A stretch of DNA of 64,000 nucleotides from Clostridium sp. (lineage in GTDB: Bacteria; Cyanobacteriota; Vampirovibrionia; Gastranaerophilales; Gastranaerophilaceae). Each line of letters opens with the position of its first letter. The first letter of the stretch is position 1. This document shows, piece after piece, positions 7,909 through 15,757 of this stretch. The notes under the pieces were generated by a model, which was not told where the DNA came from, did not search any database, and saw only the letters and a list, made by a program, of their open reading frames with translations. Location of the stretch: positions 29,312 through 93,311 of the forward strand of contig JAHALR010000012.1 of the NCBI GenBank assembly GCA_018362895.1. The letters run 5' to 3'. The position numbers and the translations under genes are program-made.

Positions 7909-8841
7909 TTATTGAAGTGCCAAAAGTGCTGCACCTATCATACCTGCTTCATTTTCAGTATGAGCTGTTTTGACTTGTACATCAGTAACAACAGATTCTT
8001 GATTGATTTTTTCTTCTAGCTTTTTGACATCAATAAACCTGCACATTCCTCCGGAAATTACAATACAGTCCGGATTGAATATGTTAGTGAGGCTTACAAG
8101 ACCTGTAAAAATATATTCCATCCATTGATCAAAAACTTTTTGTGAAAACAAATCGCCTTTTTCTACACCATCAGTAATATCATATGTTGTAATTTCTTCT
8201 GGTTTTTTATGTTTAAATAAACTGTTTTTAAACTCATCATAGTTTTGTGCACCGAATTTTGCACAATTTTTGAGTCCTGTACCTGAAGCATAAGACTCCC
8301 AGCAATCATATCTGCCACATGTACATTTTTGTCTTTTATCCGCAAAAATCTTCATGCTTCCTACTTCAAGAGCGTTTCCTTTGGCTCCTCTGAAAAGTTT
8401 TTCTTTTGAAAACACTCCTCCGCCGATTCCGGTTCCTATTGTAATCATAAGAACAGTATCAAAACCTTTGCCTGCTCCCATTATAGATTCAGCTACAACC
8501 GCACAATTTGCATCATTTTCAACAAATACTTTCTTATCGGAAAGTGTTGAAAAATCAATAGAATTATAACCCGATGGTAAATTAGGTGTAGAGCTTACGA
8601 TTCTAGTATTATCTATATTAGCCGCTCCGGCTGAAGACAAGCCTATTACTTCTATATCTGAGTAATTTTCTGCAATTATTTTTTTTAAAAGATCAACTAT
8701 TTCATCAGCTGTTTTGGGCGTAGCTGTTTTTTGAGGCGATATTAATTTATTGCCTTTTTCATCTATTATTGAATAGCAAATTTTTGTTCCGCCTATATCA
8801 ATTCCCAGTGCTTTTCTCATAAATTTCTCTTTATTTTTCAT
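7909..8841 (-). CDS. ROK-family sugar kinase, probable N-acetylmannosamine kinase
   Basis: A 310-residue ROK kinase. The phosphate loop GIDIGGTK is at residues 13-20, the catalytic Asp is D110 (VENDANCAV) and the ROK cysteine motif CTCGRYDCWE holds C173, C175 and C180. The usual zinc-ligand histidine of the EXGH motif appears as Ser (LEVGSM), which is unusual. Overlap with nanE by 11 bp suggests it acts on N-acetylmannosamine (NanK role), but glucokinase specificity cannot be excluded. An ATG at 8820 (303 residues) would remove the overlap and is equally plausible. Confidence 0.88.
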   Translation of the reverse strand: MKNKEKFMRKALGIDIGGTKICYSIIDEKGNKLISPQKTATPKTADEIVDLLKKIIAENYSDIEVIGLSSAGAANIDNTRIVSSTPNLPSGYNSIDFSTLSDKKVFVENDANCAVVAESIMGAGKGFDTVLMITIGTGIGGGVFSKEKLFRGAKGNALEVGSMKIFADKRQKCTCGRYDCWESYASGTGLKNCAKFGAQNYDEFKNSLFKHKKPEEITTYDITDGVEKGDLFSQKVFDQWMEYIFTGLVSLTNIFNPDCIVISGGMCRFIDVKKLEEKINQESVVTDVQVKTAHTENEAGMIGAALLALQ

Positions 8842-9517
8842 TTCTGTTTACAAATTTCTTCGTGATTAGCTGAGGTCTTGTTATAGCTGAACCGATTACG
8901 ACTGCATGAGCACCGAGTTCAAAAGCCTTGTCTACTTGTTCAGGCTGCCAAATTCTGCCTTCTAAAATTACAGGACAATCAACTGAATTGACCAGCCCTT
9001 TTAAAAGTTCAAAATCAGGTTCGGCTGACGTTTCAGGAGATTCTGTCGTATAGCCGGAAAGAGTTGTTGATACAATATCAGCTCCGAGAAGTCGAGCATT
9101 TATTCCTTCTGACAGAGTTGCAACATCTGCCATAACTATTTTTTTGTTTATTTTTATGAATTTTATTATTTGTTTAAGGTTATTTTCCCCTCTTGGACGT
9201 GATGTTCCGTCTAATGCAATAATATCAGCACCTGCTTGAATGAGATCTTTTGCATCTTTAATTGTTGGTGTGATATAAACTATTTCACGCCAATTCGGAG
9301 GGATTACTTCCGGTTTTGTTATTCCTATAACAGGGATGTTAAAAAGTTTTTTGGCATTAATCACATCCCTGACACCTGCAACCCTTAATGCAGCGGCTCC
9401 GCCTTTTACAACTGATTGCATCATTGCTATCATGCATTCTTCTTTGTACAAAGGTTCGGACGGCATTGCCTGAACAGACACTATAACCTTATTTTTTATT
9501 TGTGAAATTATATCCAT
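8831..9517 (-). CDS. nanE: N-acetylmannosamine-6-phosphate 2-epimerase
   Basis: A 228-residue TIM-barrel epimerase that converts ManNAc-6-P to GlcNAc-6-P in sialic acid/ManNAc breakdown. Diagnostic features are VSVQAMPSEPLY near the start, GGAAALRVAGV, IGITKP, ALDGTSRPRG and the closing GAHAVVIGSAITRP phosphate site. It is first in a two-gene operon with a ROK kinase, the usual NanE-NanK logic. No NanA lyase or sialidase is nearby, so the substrate may arrive as ManNAc. This would let a gut organism use host or bacterial amino sugars (inference). Confidence 0.93.
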   Translation of the reverse strand: MDIISQIKNKVIVSVQAMPSEPLYKEECMIAMMQSVVKGGAAALRVAGVRDVINAKKLFNIPVIGITKPEVIPPNWREIVYITPTIKDAKDLIQAGADIIALDGTSRPRGENNLKQIIKFIKINKKIVMADVATLSEGINARLLGADIVSTTLSGYTTESPETSAEPDFELLKGLVNSVDCPVILEGRIWQPEQVDKAFELGAHAVVIGSAITRPQLITKKFVNRNEK

Positions 9518-9686
9518 ATTCTTAATTATAAATCATACTTTGTAGTCTGGGCAAATTATTGCAAAGCGTTTAGATTAAATGATATTTGTAACTAATTGTT
9601 AAATTATCTCTTTGAACTATAAAGTTTTATCTTTTTAAGTCCGATAGAAATAGTGTTGATAAAATAAATAAAAGGGAGTATTAATC

Positions 9687-9863
9687 ATGGCAGGTTTTGA
9701 AAAATTTAAAATGGCTTTGAAAAAAGCAGAAGAACAAAAGTATGAAGAACTTCAAAAAGATTTGAAAAAAGTAAGAAATGTTGTAGAGAAAATTCTTACT
9801 ATGGCAATGGAAAATACAGCTAATGTTGCAAGAACCAAATATGCCGGTCTAGAAATGTTCTAG
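9687..9863 (+). CDS. Small helical protein, 58 residues, unknown
   Basis: A short ORF opening MAGFEKFKMALKKAEEQKYE and ending TKYAGLEMF, preceded by a strong ribosome site (AAAGGGAG, 9671-9678) and followed by a near-perfect terminator at 9898-9930, so it looks like a complete monocistronic gene. The product is charged and predicted to be almost all helix, with no membrane segment or known motif. It could be a small structural or regulatory protein. The function is unknown. Confidence 0.6.
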   Translation: MAGFEKFKMALKKAEEQKYEELQKDLKKVRNVVEKILTMAMENTANVARTKYAGLEMF

Positions 9864-9897
9864 TTCATTATTTTGTTCCAGTTATAGTTCTAAAAAT

Positions 9898-9930
9898 AGA
9901 GCCTAATTATGAGTTGCATAATTAGGCTCT
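9898..9930. terminator. Strong bidirectional terminator
   Basis: A perfect 14-bp stem (AGAGCCTAATTATG and its complement) with loop AGTTG, A-rich before and T-rich after. It serves the small ORF and the convergent agmatinase gene. Confidence 0.92.
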
Positions 9931-9935
9931 ATTTT

Positions 9936-10769
9936 TTATAAAATCATTAATACATCTCTTATCACTTTAGCTGCAACTGCGGTTGAGACTTCACTCTTAT
10001 CATAATCCGGTGCAAGTTCAACAACATCAGCTCCTACGATATTAAATCCTTTTAGATATTTTATCCATTCTGCAAGTTCACGATAAAACATTCCGTCAGC
10101 TTCAGGAGTACCTGTACCAGGCATAATTGATGGATCGAGAACATCAATATCAATTGTTAAAAATATATTCTTATTTTTTATTGGTTCTAAATCACCTGCT
10201 TTTTTTACAAGAGTATTGTATTTTTTCATTAAGTCAAACTCTTCTTTTAGTCCGGAACGTATACCAATTTGTTTTATATTTTCAAAGCCAATGGTTTCGC
10301 CTATTCGTCTGAGTACTGATGCATGTGACAATTTTTCACCGAGATAATCTTCCCGCAAGTCAGTGTGTGCATCAAAGTGAATAACTGCCAGATCCGGATA
10401 TTTTTCATAACAAGCTTTCACTGCAGGATATGTAACAAGATGTTCACCGCCAATTCCTAAATATTTTTTATTGTCATTAAAGATGTGCCTGGCGTTTTCT
10501 TCAATTAGGTCTAACGTTTTTACTGTATTGCCTAATGGGAATTCAAGCTCTCCTGCATCAAAGAAGTTTACATCATCAAGGTGCATGTCATAATTTGGAG
10601 AGTAATCTTCCATTCCCCAGCTGGCAAGCCGTAGTCTTTCAGGTGCAAATCTGCTGCCCGGTCGATAAGAACATGTTCCGTCAAACGGTAATCCTATCAT
10701 GATAATGTCAGCTTCATTATACGAATCAACAGAACCAATCCAGTTTTTGCTCAAAAATGGTCCCAGCAT
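9936..10769 (-). CDS. speB: Agmatinase / ureohydrolase
   Basis: A 277-residue ureohydrolase that most likely hydrolyses agmatine to putrescine and urea. All manganese-binding motifs are present: GGEH (H110), FDAHTDLRE (D133, H135, D137) and TIDIDVLDPS (D207, D209). The opening GPFLSKNWIG and LPFDGTCSYRPGSRFAP are typical of SpeB rather than arginase. Its start is 2 bp from the end of the pilO-like gene on the same strand, so it is probably transcribed with the pilus genes, although no functional link is obvious. Confidence 0.9.
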   Translation of the reverse strand: MLGPFLSKNWIGSVDSYNEADIIMIGLPFDGTCSYRPGSRFAPERLRLASWGMEDYSPNYDMHLDDVNFFDAGELEFPLGNTVKTLDLIEENARHIFNDNKKYLGIGGEHLVTYPAVKACYEKYPDLAVIHFDAHTDLREDYLGEKLSHASVLRRIGETIGFENIKQIGIRSGLKEEFDLMKKYNTLVKKAGDLEPIKNKNIFLTIDIDVLDPSIMPGTGTPEADGMFYRELAEWIKYLKGFNIVGADVVELAPDYDKSEVSTAVAAKVIRDVLMIL

Positions 10770-10771
10770 AA

Positions 10772-11437
10772 TTACATTCCTGGCATTGGAGCTTCCGGTG
10801 TAGTAACAGGTGCAGCTGCCTGATCACCTTGTGGTGCTAATTCTGCGGCAGCAGCAGCTGCTGCTTTTTGAGCTTCATTTTTAACTGAATATAATGTTAC
10901 AGTTATGTCAGCAATAAGTATTCTTTTATTATTTTCATATGGTTTAATGCTGATTTTATCCAAGTTAATAAGGTAAGGATAATTGTATATATCTTGAAAA
11001 TATGAACGGAATTGCATATAGTTGCCAATCAATTGCATTGATATTGCACAAACATTGTAATCAGAAGAAATATTTTTTTGAACAACATCTTCTCCTGGTG
11101 CAGTATTATAAGAAATTGATCTGAGTTTCAATCCATTATATTTAGCAGATTGTATAACGTCTTCAAACATTACTCCGAATGATGACATTGGATCAACAGT
11201 AGCTATGTCATTTTTATATACAGGTTTTGTTGAAACCTTTTCTTCTCTTTCATAGCTTTCTTTTTGTGCTTTTAAATCGGCAATTTGTTGTTTTGCTTGT
11301 TCGACAGCTTGAGTTTTTGTTTTAACCTCATTATAGTTTGTATAAACTGCCGTAACTTTCGGATATAACAAATAGATTCCGACAATTAAACAAAATACTA
11401 AACCGATCATATATGGTAATGTTTGTTGATTATTCAC
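10772..11437 (-). CDS. pilO: PilO-like type IV pilus inner-membrane protein
   Basis: A 221-residue bitopic protein: one membrane helix at about residues 9-27, then a coiled coil (NEVKTKTQAVEQAKQQIADLK region), then a ferredoxin-like domain ending in NKRILIADITVTLY, and an alanine/proline-rich tail. This plan is PilO's, the periplasmic alignment protein of type IV pili. It follows 35 bp after the PilM-PilN-like gene, reproducing pilM-N-O order. The low-complexity tail (QKAAAAAAAELAPQ) is unusual. The pilus motors and pilins lie outside the window. Confidence 0.75.
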   Translation of the reverse strand: MNNQQTLPYMIGLVFCLIVGIYLLYPKVTAVYTNYNEVKTKTQAVEQAKQQIADLKAQKESYEREEKVSTKPVYKNDIATVDPMSSFGVMFEDVIQSAKYNGLKLRSISYNTAPGEDVVQKNISSDYNVCAISMQLIGNYMQFRSYFQDIYNYPYLINLDKISIKPYENNKRILIADITVTLYSVKNEAQKAAAAAAAELAPQGDQAAAPVTTPEAPMPGM

Positions 11438-11472
11438 TTTCTGCCCTTTCAGTATATAGGTTTATTTATAAA

Positions 11473-13164
11473 TTAGGTTCCAGGTAATGAAGGAAGTTTT
11501 GGCAAACTAAAACCTCCTGAAGGTGATGCATCTGGAGCAGGTGCGTTGCCTTCTGCGGTTGGAGCGTTCGGGTCTGCTGGTGCATTGGGATCAGCAGGAG
11601 GTGTCGCAGCAGCTGCTGCAACAGAAGCGTATCCGCCGTTTGTCAATTCAAATGTATAATTTGCATTAGGTGTTTTTTCAATATCTATTAATCCACCTTG
11701 ATCGTCTACACCGAGTTTTGAGAGGATTAAGTCTGAATTTGGCACCTGTGCTTTGATATTTCTAAAGAAAAGGTATACATCATCAACTGATGTAGTTTCA
11801 CCAATGATGCCGTATGCTTTATTTGAGTCTGCATAAAAAGATGTCAGCCATACTTTTGCCGGTATATCAGCACCAATTGCATTGTAGTATAATATTTTTT
11901 CTACCATACTTTTGTCAATTGATTTTGCTGCTGCATAAATATCTATTTTGCCTTTATCTTTTTGCAAATCGGCCAATTCTGTTTGTTGATTTGTTGATTC
12001 CTGATCAAGAGCAGCTTTTTGATTTTCTAGCGTTGTGTTATATGAACCGATAACGACAGAAGCCAGGAAACAAACAAGGATGATAGCTGCACCAATTATT
12101 AATGTATAAATCATCAATTGTTCTTTTGTAAGGTCAAAGCCCATAACGGTAATAGTGTCAGGTGCTTTATAATCAGATTTAGCAAGAAAATTAAGTTTTA
12201 AGCTAAAGTCTTTTGAACGATATATTGCTGCACCGATTGCTTCTGGTGTAATAGCTTTTATATAGTTTGGAAGTACATTTAAGTCTACATCCATCATCGG
12301 TGTTTTGGCGTACTGGTTACATTCGAGGAATATAACAGACCCAGGCTGTTTCAACTGGATAGCAAGAATTTCAGCACTTACATCATTTGATTCGCTTATA
12401 ATTAAAAGCTTGTCTGACGGATATTTATCTAAAACAGCAGATGCTGCTTGAGAAATTGCAACATAAACCTCATCATTGCTGAAAGATTTTATTGCAAGAG
12501 GATCTTCATAATATTCAATTATGTTGTAATCAATAAGTGAGAATACTGCATAACTATTTTGTGATACCAAAAGAATATTCCAGGAACCGGGGGTGTCTGC
12601 GAAATCTCTTGTCAGTCCTGTAAACTCCAGAGTTTTCATCAATGAAGAATATGTATTCTCGATTGCAACAAGAGTAGCTCCGAGCTCGTTAAATATTTGT
12701 TTAATTACATCAACAACGCCTTCTTGCATTGCTGAATACAAAATATATCTTTTTTCTGTTGAATTGTTTTCTTTTACTTCAACCCAGCTGACAACTGGTG
12801 CATTTTTTTTGAACAAATATTGTTCTTCTGCTTTTGATATCAAAGCACCGGTGACTGACTCATCATCGAGAGTAGTCGGCAAGAATGTATGGCCGAAGTA
12901 AACGCTCGGCATGTTAATAACTACATTTGCATTTTGAGGAAGTATCTTAAGCTCATTAAACAATTCAGTAAGAGCTATTTTAAATTCACTATAATCCTCA
13001 ATCTCTCTGCTTGATTGATTGTATGCAAGCGGTCTGTGCGCATATTTCATAATTTTATGCTGCACAGGATCAACCATAATCATTTCTAATCCAACATTGG
13101 GAGATACAGAAACTCCCACATTCACCTTTGTATCAGGCTTTAATTTCGCTAAAAAATTATTCAT
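11473..13164 (-). CDS. PilM-PilN-like fusion protein of type IV pilus assembly
   Basis: A 563-residue protein in which two usually separate subunits appear joined. Residues about 10-320 look like PilM, the actin-like cytoplasmic ring protein (PNVGLEMIMVD start, LPNYIKAITPEAIGAAIYRS end). At about 322-330 comes SLKLNFLAK, resembling the PilN cytoplasmic tail, then a membrane helix at about 350-372, a coiled coil (375-410) and a PilN-like periplasmic domain to about 510. The tail is low complexity (AAAAATPPADPNAPADPN). The start fits the upstream AT-rich divergent promoter region shared with rlmB. PilM/N assignment is by architecture and by the pilO-like neighbour. Confidence 0.75.
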   Translation of the reverse strand: MNNFLAKLKPDTKVNVGVSVSPNVGLEMIMVDPVQHKIMKYAHRPLAYNQSSREIEDYSEFKIALTELFNELKILPQNANVVINMPSVYFGHTFLPTTLDDESVTGALISKAEEQYLFKKNAPVVSWVEVKENNSTEKRYILYSAMQEGVVDVIKQIFNELGATLVAIENTYSSLMKTLEFTGLTRDFADTPGSWNILLVSQNSYAVFSLIDYNIIEYYEDPLAIKSFSNDEVYVAISQAASAVLDKYPSDKLLIISESNDVSAEILAIQLKQPGSVIFLECNQYAKTPMMDVDLNVLPNYIKAITPEAIGAAIYRSKDFSLKLNFLAKSDYKAPDTITVMGFDLTKEQLMIYTLIIGAAIILVCFLASVVIGSYNTTLENQKAALDQESTNQQTELADLQKDKGKIDIYAAAKSIDKSMVEKILYYNAIGADIPAKVWLTSFYADSNKAYGIIGETTSVDDVYLFFRNIKAQVPNSDLILSKLGVDDQGGLIDIEKTPNANYTFELTNGGYASVAAAAATPPADPNAPADPNAPTAEGNAPAPDASPSGGFSLPKLPSLPGT

Positions 13165-13271
13165 TCACTAATTCCAAATTATAAATGTTACTTCAAAACC
13201 TATACAATTATATTATAGTATAATTATTATGGCAAGATTATTACAAAAAATAAAGAATTTGGGTGATTTTT

Positions 13272-14036
13272 ATGGACAAAAATAATTATATATACGGAAG
13301 AAACAGTGTTATGGAAGCGCTTTCTTCCAGGCCTAAGAGAATTAACAAGGTGCTTATTTCAAAAAGCTCATCAAAGGATCCTAAAATTGATGAAATTATT
13401 AAGCTTGCAAAAAAATACGGAGTTGTTTTTCAATTTGTTCCTAAAGAAAAATTTCAAGAACTCTCGAATCTTCCTCATCAGGGGGTTATGGCTATGGTTG
13501 CTCCTGTTGAATATGTGGACTTTTATGATTTTTTGGTTGTTCAAAAAGAGAAAAAAGGATATTCAAAATTGATTATTCTTGATGGAGTTGAAGATCCTCA
13601 TAACCTTGGTGCAATCATTAGGACGGCTGCTTGTGCAGGATTTGATGCTGTTATTATTCCAAGCAGGCGCAATGCACAGGTTAGTGCTATTGTTGAAAAA
13701 ACTTCAGCAGGAGCAATTAACCATATTCCTTTAATTCAGGTTAATAGCCTTTCGAATATAATAGATAAATTAAAAGATAACGACTATTGGATAATTGCAG
13801 CAGATGCACACGGGAAAGATAATTACTATGATGTTGATTATACAGATATGAATTTTGCTATAATTATGGGCGGAGAAGAGACAGGTGTTTCCAAAAACAA
13901 TATGAAAAACTCTGATTTTGTTGTTAAGATACCAATGTTAAGAAATTTTAACTCTCTTAATGTTTCTAATGCTGCCTCTGCAATAATTTATGAATCAGTA
14001 CGACAGATGATTACTAAACAAAAACATAGTGTATAA
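13272..14036 (+). CDS. rlmB: 23S rRNA 2'-O-ribose methyltransferase, TrmH/RlmB family
   Basis: A 254-residue SPOUT methyltransferase from the ATG at 13272 (a GTG at 13263 would add three residues). An N-terminal substrate-binding domain (YIYGRNSVMEAL) is followed by the SPOUT knot motifs: DPHNLGAIIRTA, IIMGGEETGVS and IPMLRNFNSLNVSNAAS. The YGRNSV opening is typical of RlmB, which methylates G2251 of 23S rRNA. A TATAAT hexamer at 13219-13224 lies upstream. The sigma factor gene follows 29 bp later. Confidence 0.92.
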   Translation: MDKNNYIYGRNSVMEALSSRPKRINKVLISKSSSKDPKIDEIIKLAKKYGVVFQFVPKEKFQELSNLPHQGVMAMVAPVEYVDFYDFLVVQKEKKGYSKLIILDGVEDPHNLGAIIRTAACAGFDAVIIPSRRNAQVSAIVEKTSAGAINHIPLIQVNSLSNIIDKLKDNDYWIIAADAHGKDNYYDVDYTDMNFAIIMGGEETGVSKNNMKNSDFVVKIPMLRNFNSLNVSNAASAIIYESVRQMITKQKHSV

Positions 14037-14065
14037 TATTATTACCTTGAAATAACGGAGTGTAA

Positions 14066-15067
14066 ATGGCAAACAAGATTGATAAATTTATTTCCGAAGA
14101 TGCAGAAAATACCATTGATTCGGAAGTTAATATAGAAAAAATCAGTGAAGAGCCCGAAGATGAAGAGCTTATTCTTTCTGTTGAAGAACCAAAAACTTCT
14201 GAGAATGTTTCTTCTGTAAATGCTGATGATTCTGTTAAGATTTATCTTCAGCAAATCGGAAAAATTCCGCTTTTGACTGCTGAACAGGAATTGGAAGTTG
14301 CAAAAAAAATTAAAGAAAAAAATGATGAACAGGCAAAAGAAACTCTTGTTAATGCAAATTTGAGACTTGTTGTCAGCATTGCGAAAAAGTATATAGGAAG
14401 AGGACTTTCTTTTCTTGATTTGATTCAAGAAGGAAATATGGGGCTCATGAAAGCTGCTGAAAAATTTGATTATGCAAAAGGCTACAAGTTTTCAACTTAT
14501 GCTACTTGGTGGATTCAACAGTCTATTACAAGAGCTATTGCTGACAAATCCAGAATCATAAGACTTCCTGTTCATATGATTGAAACGTTAAGTAAGATAA
14601 AAAAAGTTACGGTGGATTTGACAACGGAAACAGGGAAAATTCCTTCAAAAGAAGAAATTGCATACCGAGTCGGAATCCCTGTGAGCAAACTTACCAGCCT
14701 TATCAAGGCAGCTCAATCAACAATCAGCATAGAAACACCTGCAACTGCGAAAGATGAATCATCAAAACTAGGTGACTTTATTGTTGATGAGTCGACTGTT
14801 TCACCTGATACAAAGGTTTCCCAGGAAAATCTTTTTGAAGATATACAAAAAATGTTGAACCAGCTTAGTCCCAAAGAACGCGATGTTTTGATTATGCGTT
14901 ATGGATTGAATGATGACGGAAACAGAAAAACACTTGAAGAAATAGGCTCCAGATACGGTGTTTCAAGAGAACGTATCAGACAAATTGAAAACAGAGCAAT
15001 TAGTAAGCTCAAAAAGCTGTGTAAAAATAATAATCTTACAAAAGGTTTGAAGAATTATTTTAATTAA
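14066..15067 (+). CDS. rpoD: Principal RNA polymerase sigma factor (sigma-70)
   Basis: A 333-residue group 1/2 sigma factor. After an acidic N-terminus (1-50) come region 1.2 (DSVKIYLQQIGKIPLLTAEQE), region 2 (NLRLVVSIAKKY; FSTYATWWIQQSITRAIAD for -10 recognition), region 3 and region 4 (LEEIGSRYGVSRERIRQIE for -35 recognition). It lacks the long 1.1 domain, as in cyanobacterial SigA-type factors. A ribosome site (ACGGAG) precedes the ATG and a perfect terminator follows. TATAAT-like boxes elsewhere in the window agree with standard promoter use. Confidence 0.95.
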   Translation: MANKIDKFISEDAENTIDSEVNIEKISEEPEDEELILSVEEPKTSENVSSVNADDSVKIYLQQIGKIPLLTAEQELEVAKKIKEKNDEQAKETLVNANLRLVVSIAKKYIGRGLSFLDLIQEGNMGLMKAAEKFDYAKGYKFSTYATWWIQQSITRAIADKSRIIRLPVHMIETLSKIKKVTVDLTTETGKIPSKEEIAYRVGIPVSKLTSLIKAAQSTISIETPATAKDESSKLGDFIVDESTVSPDTKVSQENLFEDIQKMLNQLSPKERDVLIMRYGLNDDGNRKTLEEIGSRYGVSRERIRQIENRAISKLKKLCKNNNLTKGLKNYFN

Positions 15068-15091
15068 AAAACGGGCTTTAGCCCGTTTTTT
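15066..15091. terminator. Bidirectional terminator after rpoD
   Basis: Perfect 11-bp stem AAAAAACGGGC/GCCCGTTTTTT with loop TTTA. It overlaps the last codon and stop of rpoD and the end of the convergent gene. Confidence 0.92.
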
Positions 15092-15377
15092 AATTTTCAC
15101 AAGTCATATATCCGAGTATGCTGAAGGCAATAATCTTATCTTCATTGATGTTTAGCCATTCGTATTTAGGGCTTTCTATGTTGCAGCTGCATTCGTCGAA
15201 ATGATGGCAGATTGTTGCATCTTTTAATGTTAAAATATCCTTTAGATTGTCTTTGTGGTCTTTTACTATTGTGCCATAAGCTTTGAAGCTTTGTGTAAAT
15301 ACAACAATGTCTTTTACGCCTCCTGACATATCAACTGCTTTGTATATCCTATTTAGAATATCTGTTCCCATAAGCAT
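15090..15377 (-). CDS. Hypothetical protein, 95 residues
   Basis: A small mixed alpha/beta protein (GGVKDIVVFTQSFKAYGTIV) with a cysteine/histidine group in the middle (ATICHHFDECSC), perhaps metal binding. No family is recognised. The start may instead be the ATG at 15371. Upstream at 15392-15405 is a 12/14 match to the motif found before the flagellins, in the same relation to the gene as at the response-regulator promoter. It ends in the terminator shared with rpoD. Confidence 0.55.
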   Translation of the reverse strand: MLMGTDILNRIYKAVDMSGGVKDIVVFTQSFKAYGTIVKDHKDNLKDILTLKDATICHHFDECSCNIESPKYEWLNINEDKIIAFSILGYMTCEN

Positions 15378-15757
15378 CCTTTCCCTTAGCTATTTTTAAG
15401 TTGTATAAAAATTATTTACATTAAAGGAAACTTTTTCATTGCCCTTATGTCTATAATTTTAAACAGCGAGACCACTTGACAGTTTTTTTCAGTCGTAATA
15501 AGTATTTGAGTTAAAATGTAACAATTTTGTGTACGTTTGTTACAAATTATTTCATCTAAAACTGAAAAAACCGTTATTTTTCTTGACGGGCATGTTTTAG
15601 CGAATAAGATTATAGAATGGTTAGATATGAGTAAAAATGTATTGTAATTACAAAATCTTATAAACAGAAGCGGCGGGGAGCTGCTCTGTGCCCGAAAATT
15701 TTAATAACAACAGTTTACAAAAATAATGTAGTACGCCACATTTAGCGAGGTAAATAA
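15378..15757 (+). promoter_or_regulatory. Intergenic region with the rpoB promoter and leader
   Basis: 380 bp without a gene. TTGACG (15583-15588), a 16-bp spacer and TAAGAT (15605-15610) make a good sigma-70 promoter about 150 bp before rpoB. A second TTGACA is at 15477-15482 without a clear -10 box. In the leader, AGCGGC/GCTGCT (15669-15685) can form a 6-bp hairpin with a GGGGA loop. GCGAGG upstream of the ATG serves as a ribosome site. No ribosomal protein genes precede rpoB here. Confidence 0.55.

Noticed and set aside
13229..13285. 18-codon ORF overlapping the start of rlmB
   Set aside because: No ribosome site, A/T-rich promoter sequence, and full overlap with the real gene start.
15661..15757. 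L10-type or ribosomal-protein leader before rpoB
   Set aside because: Only a 6-bp hairpin is visible and no ribosomal-protein gene precedes rpoB, so I could not support a specific RNA element.
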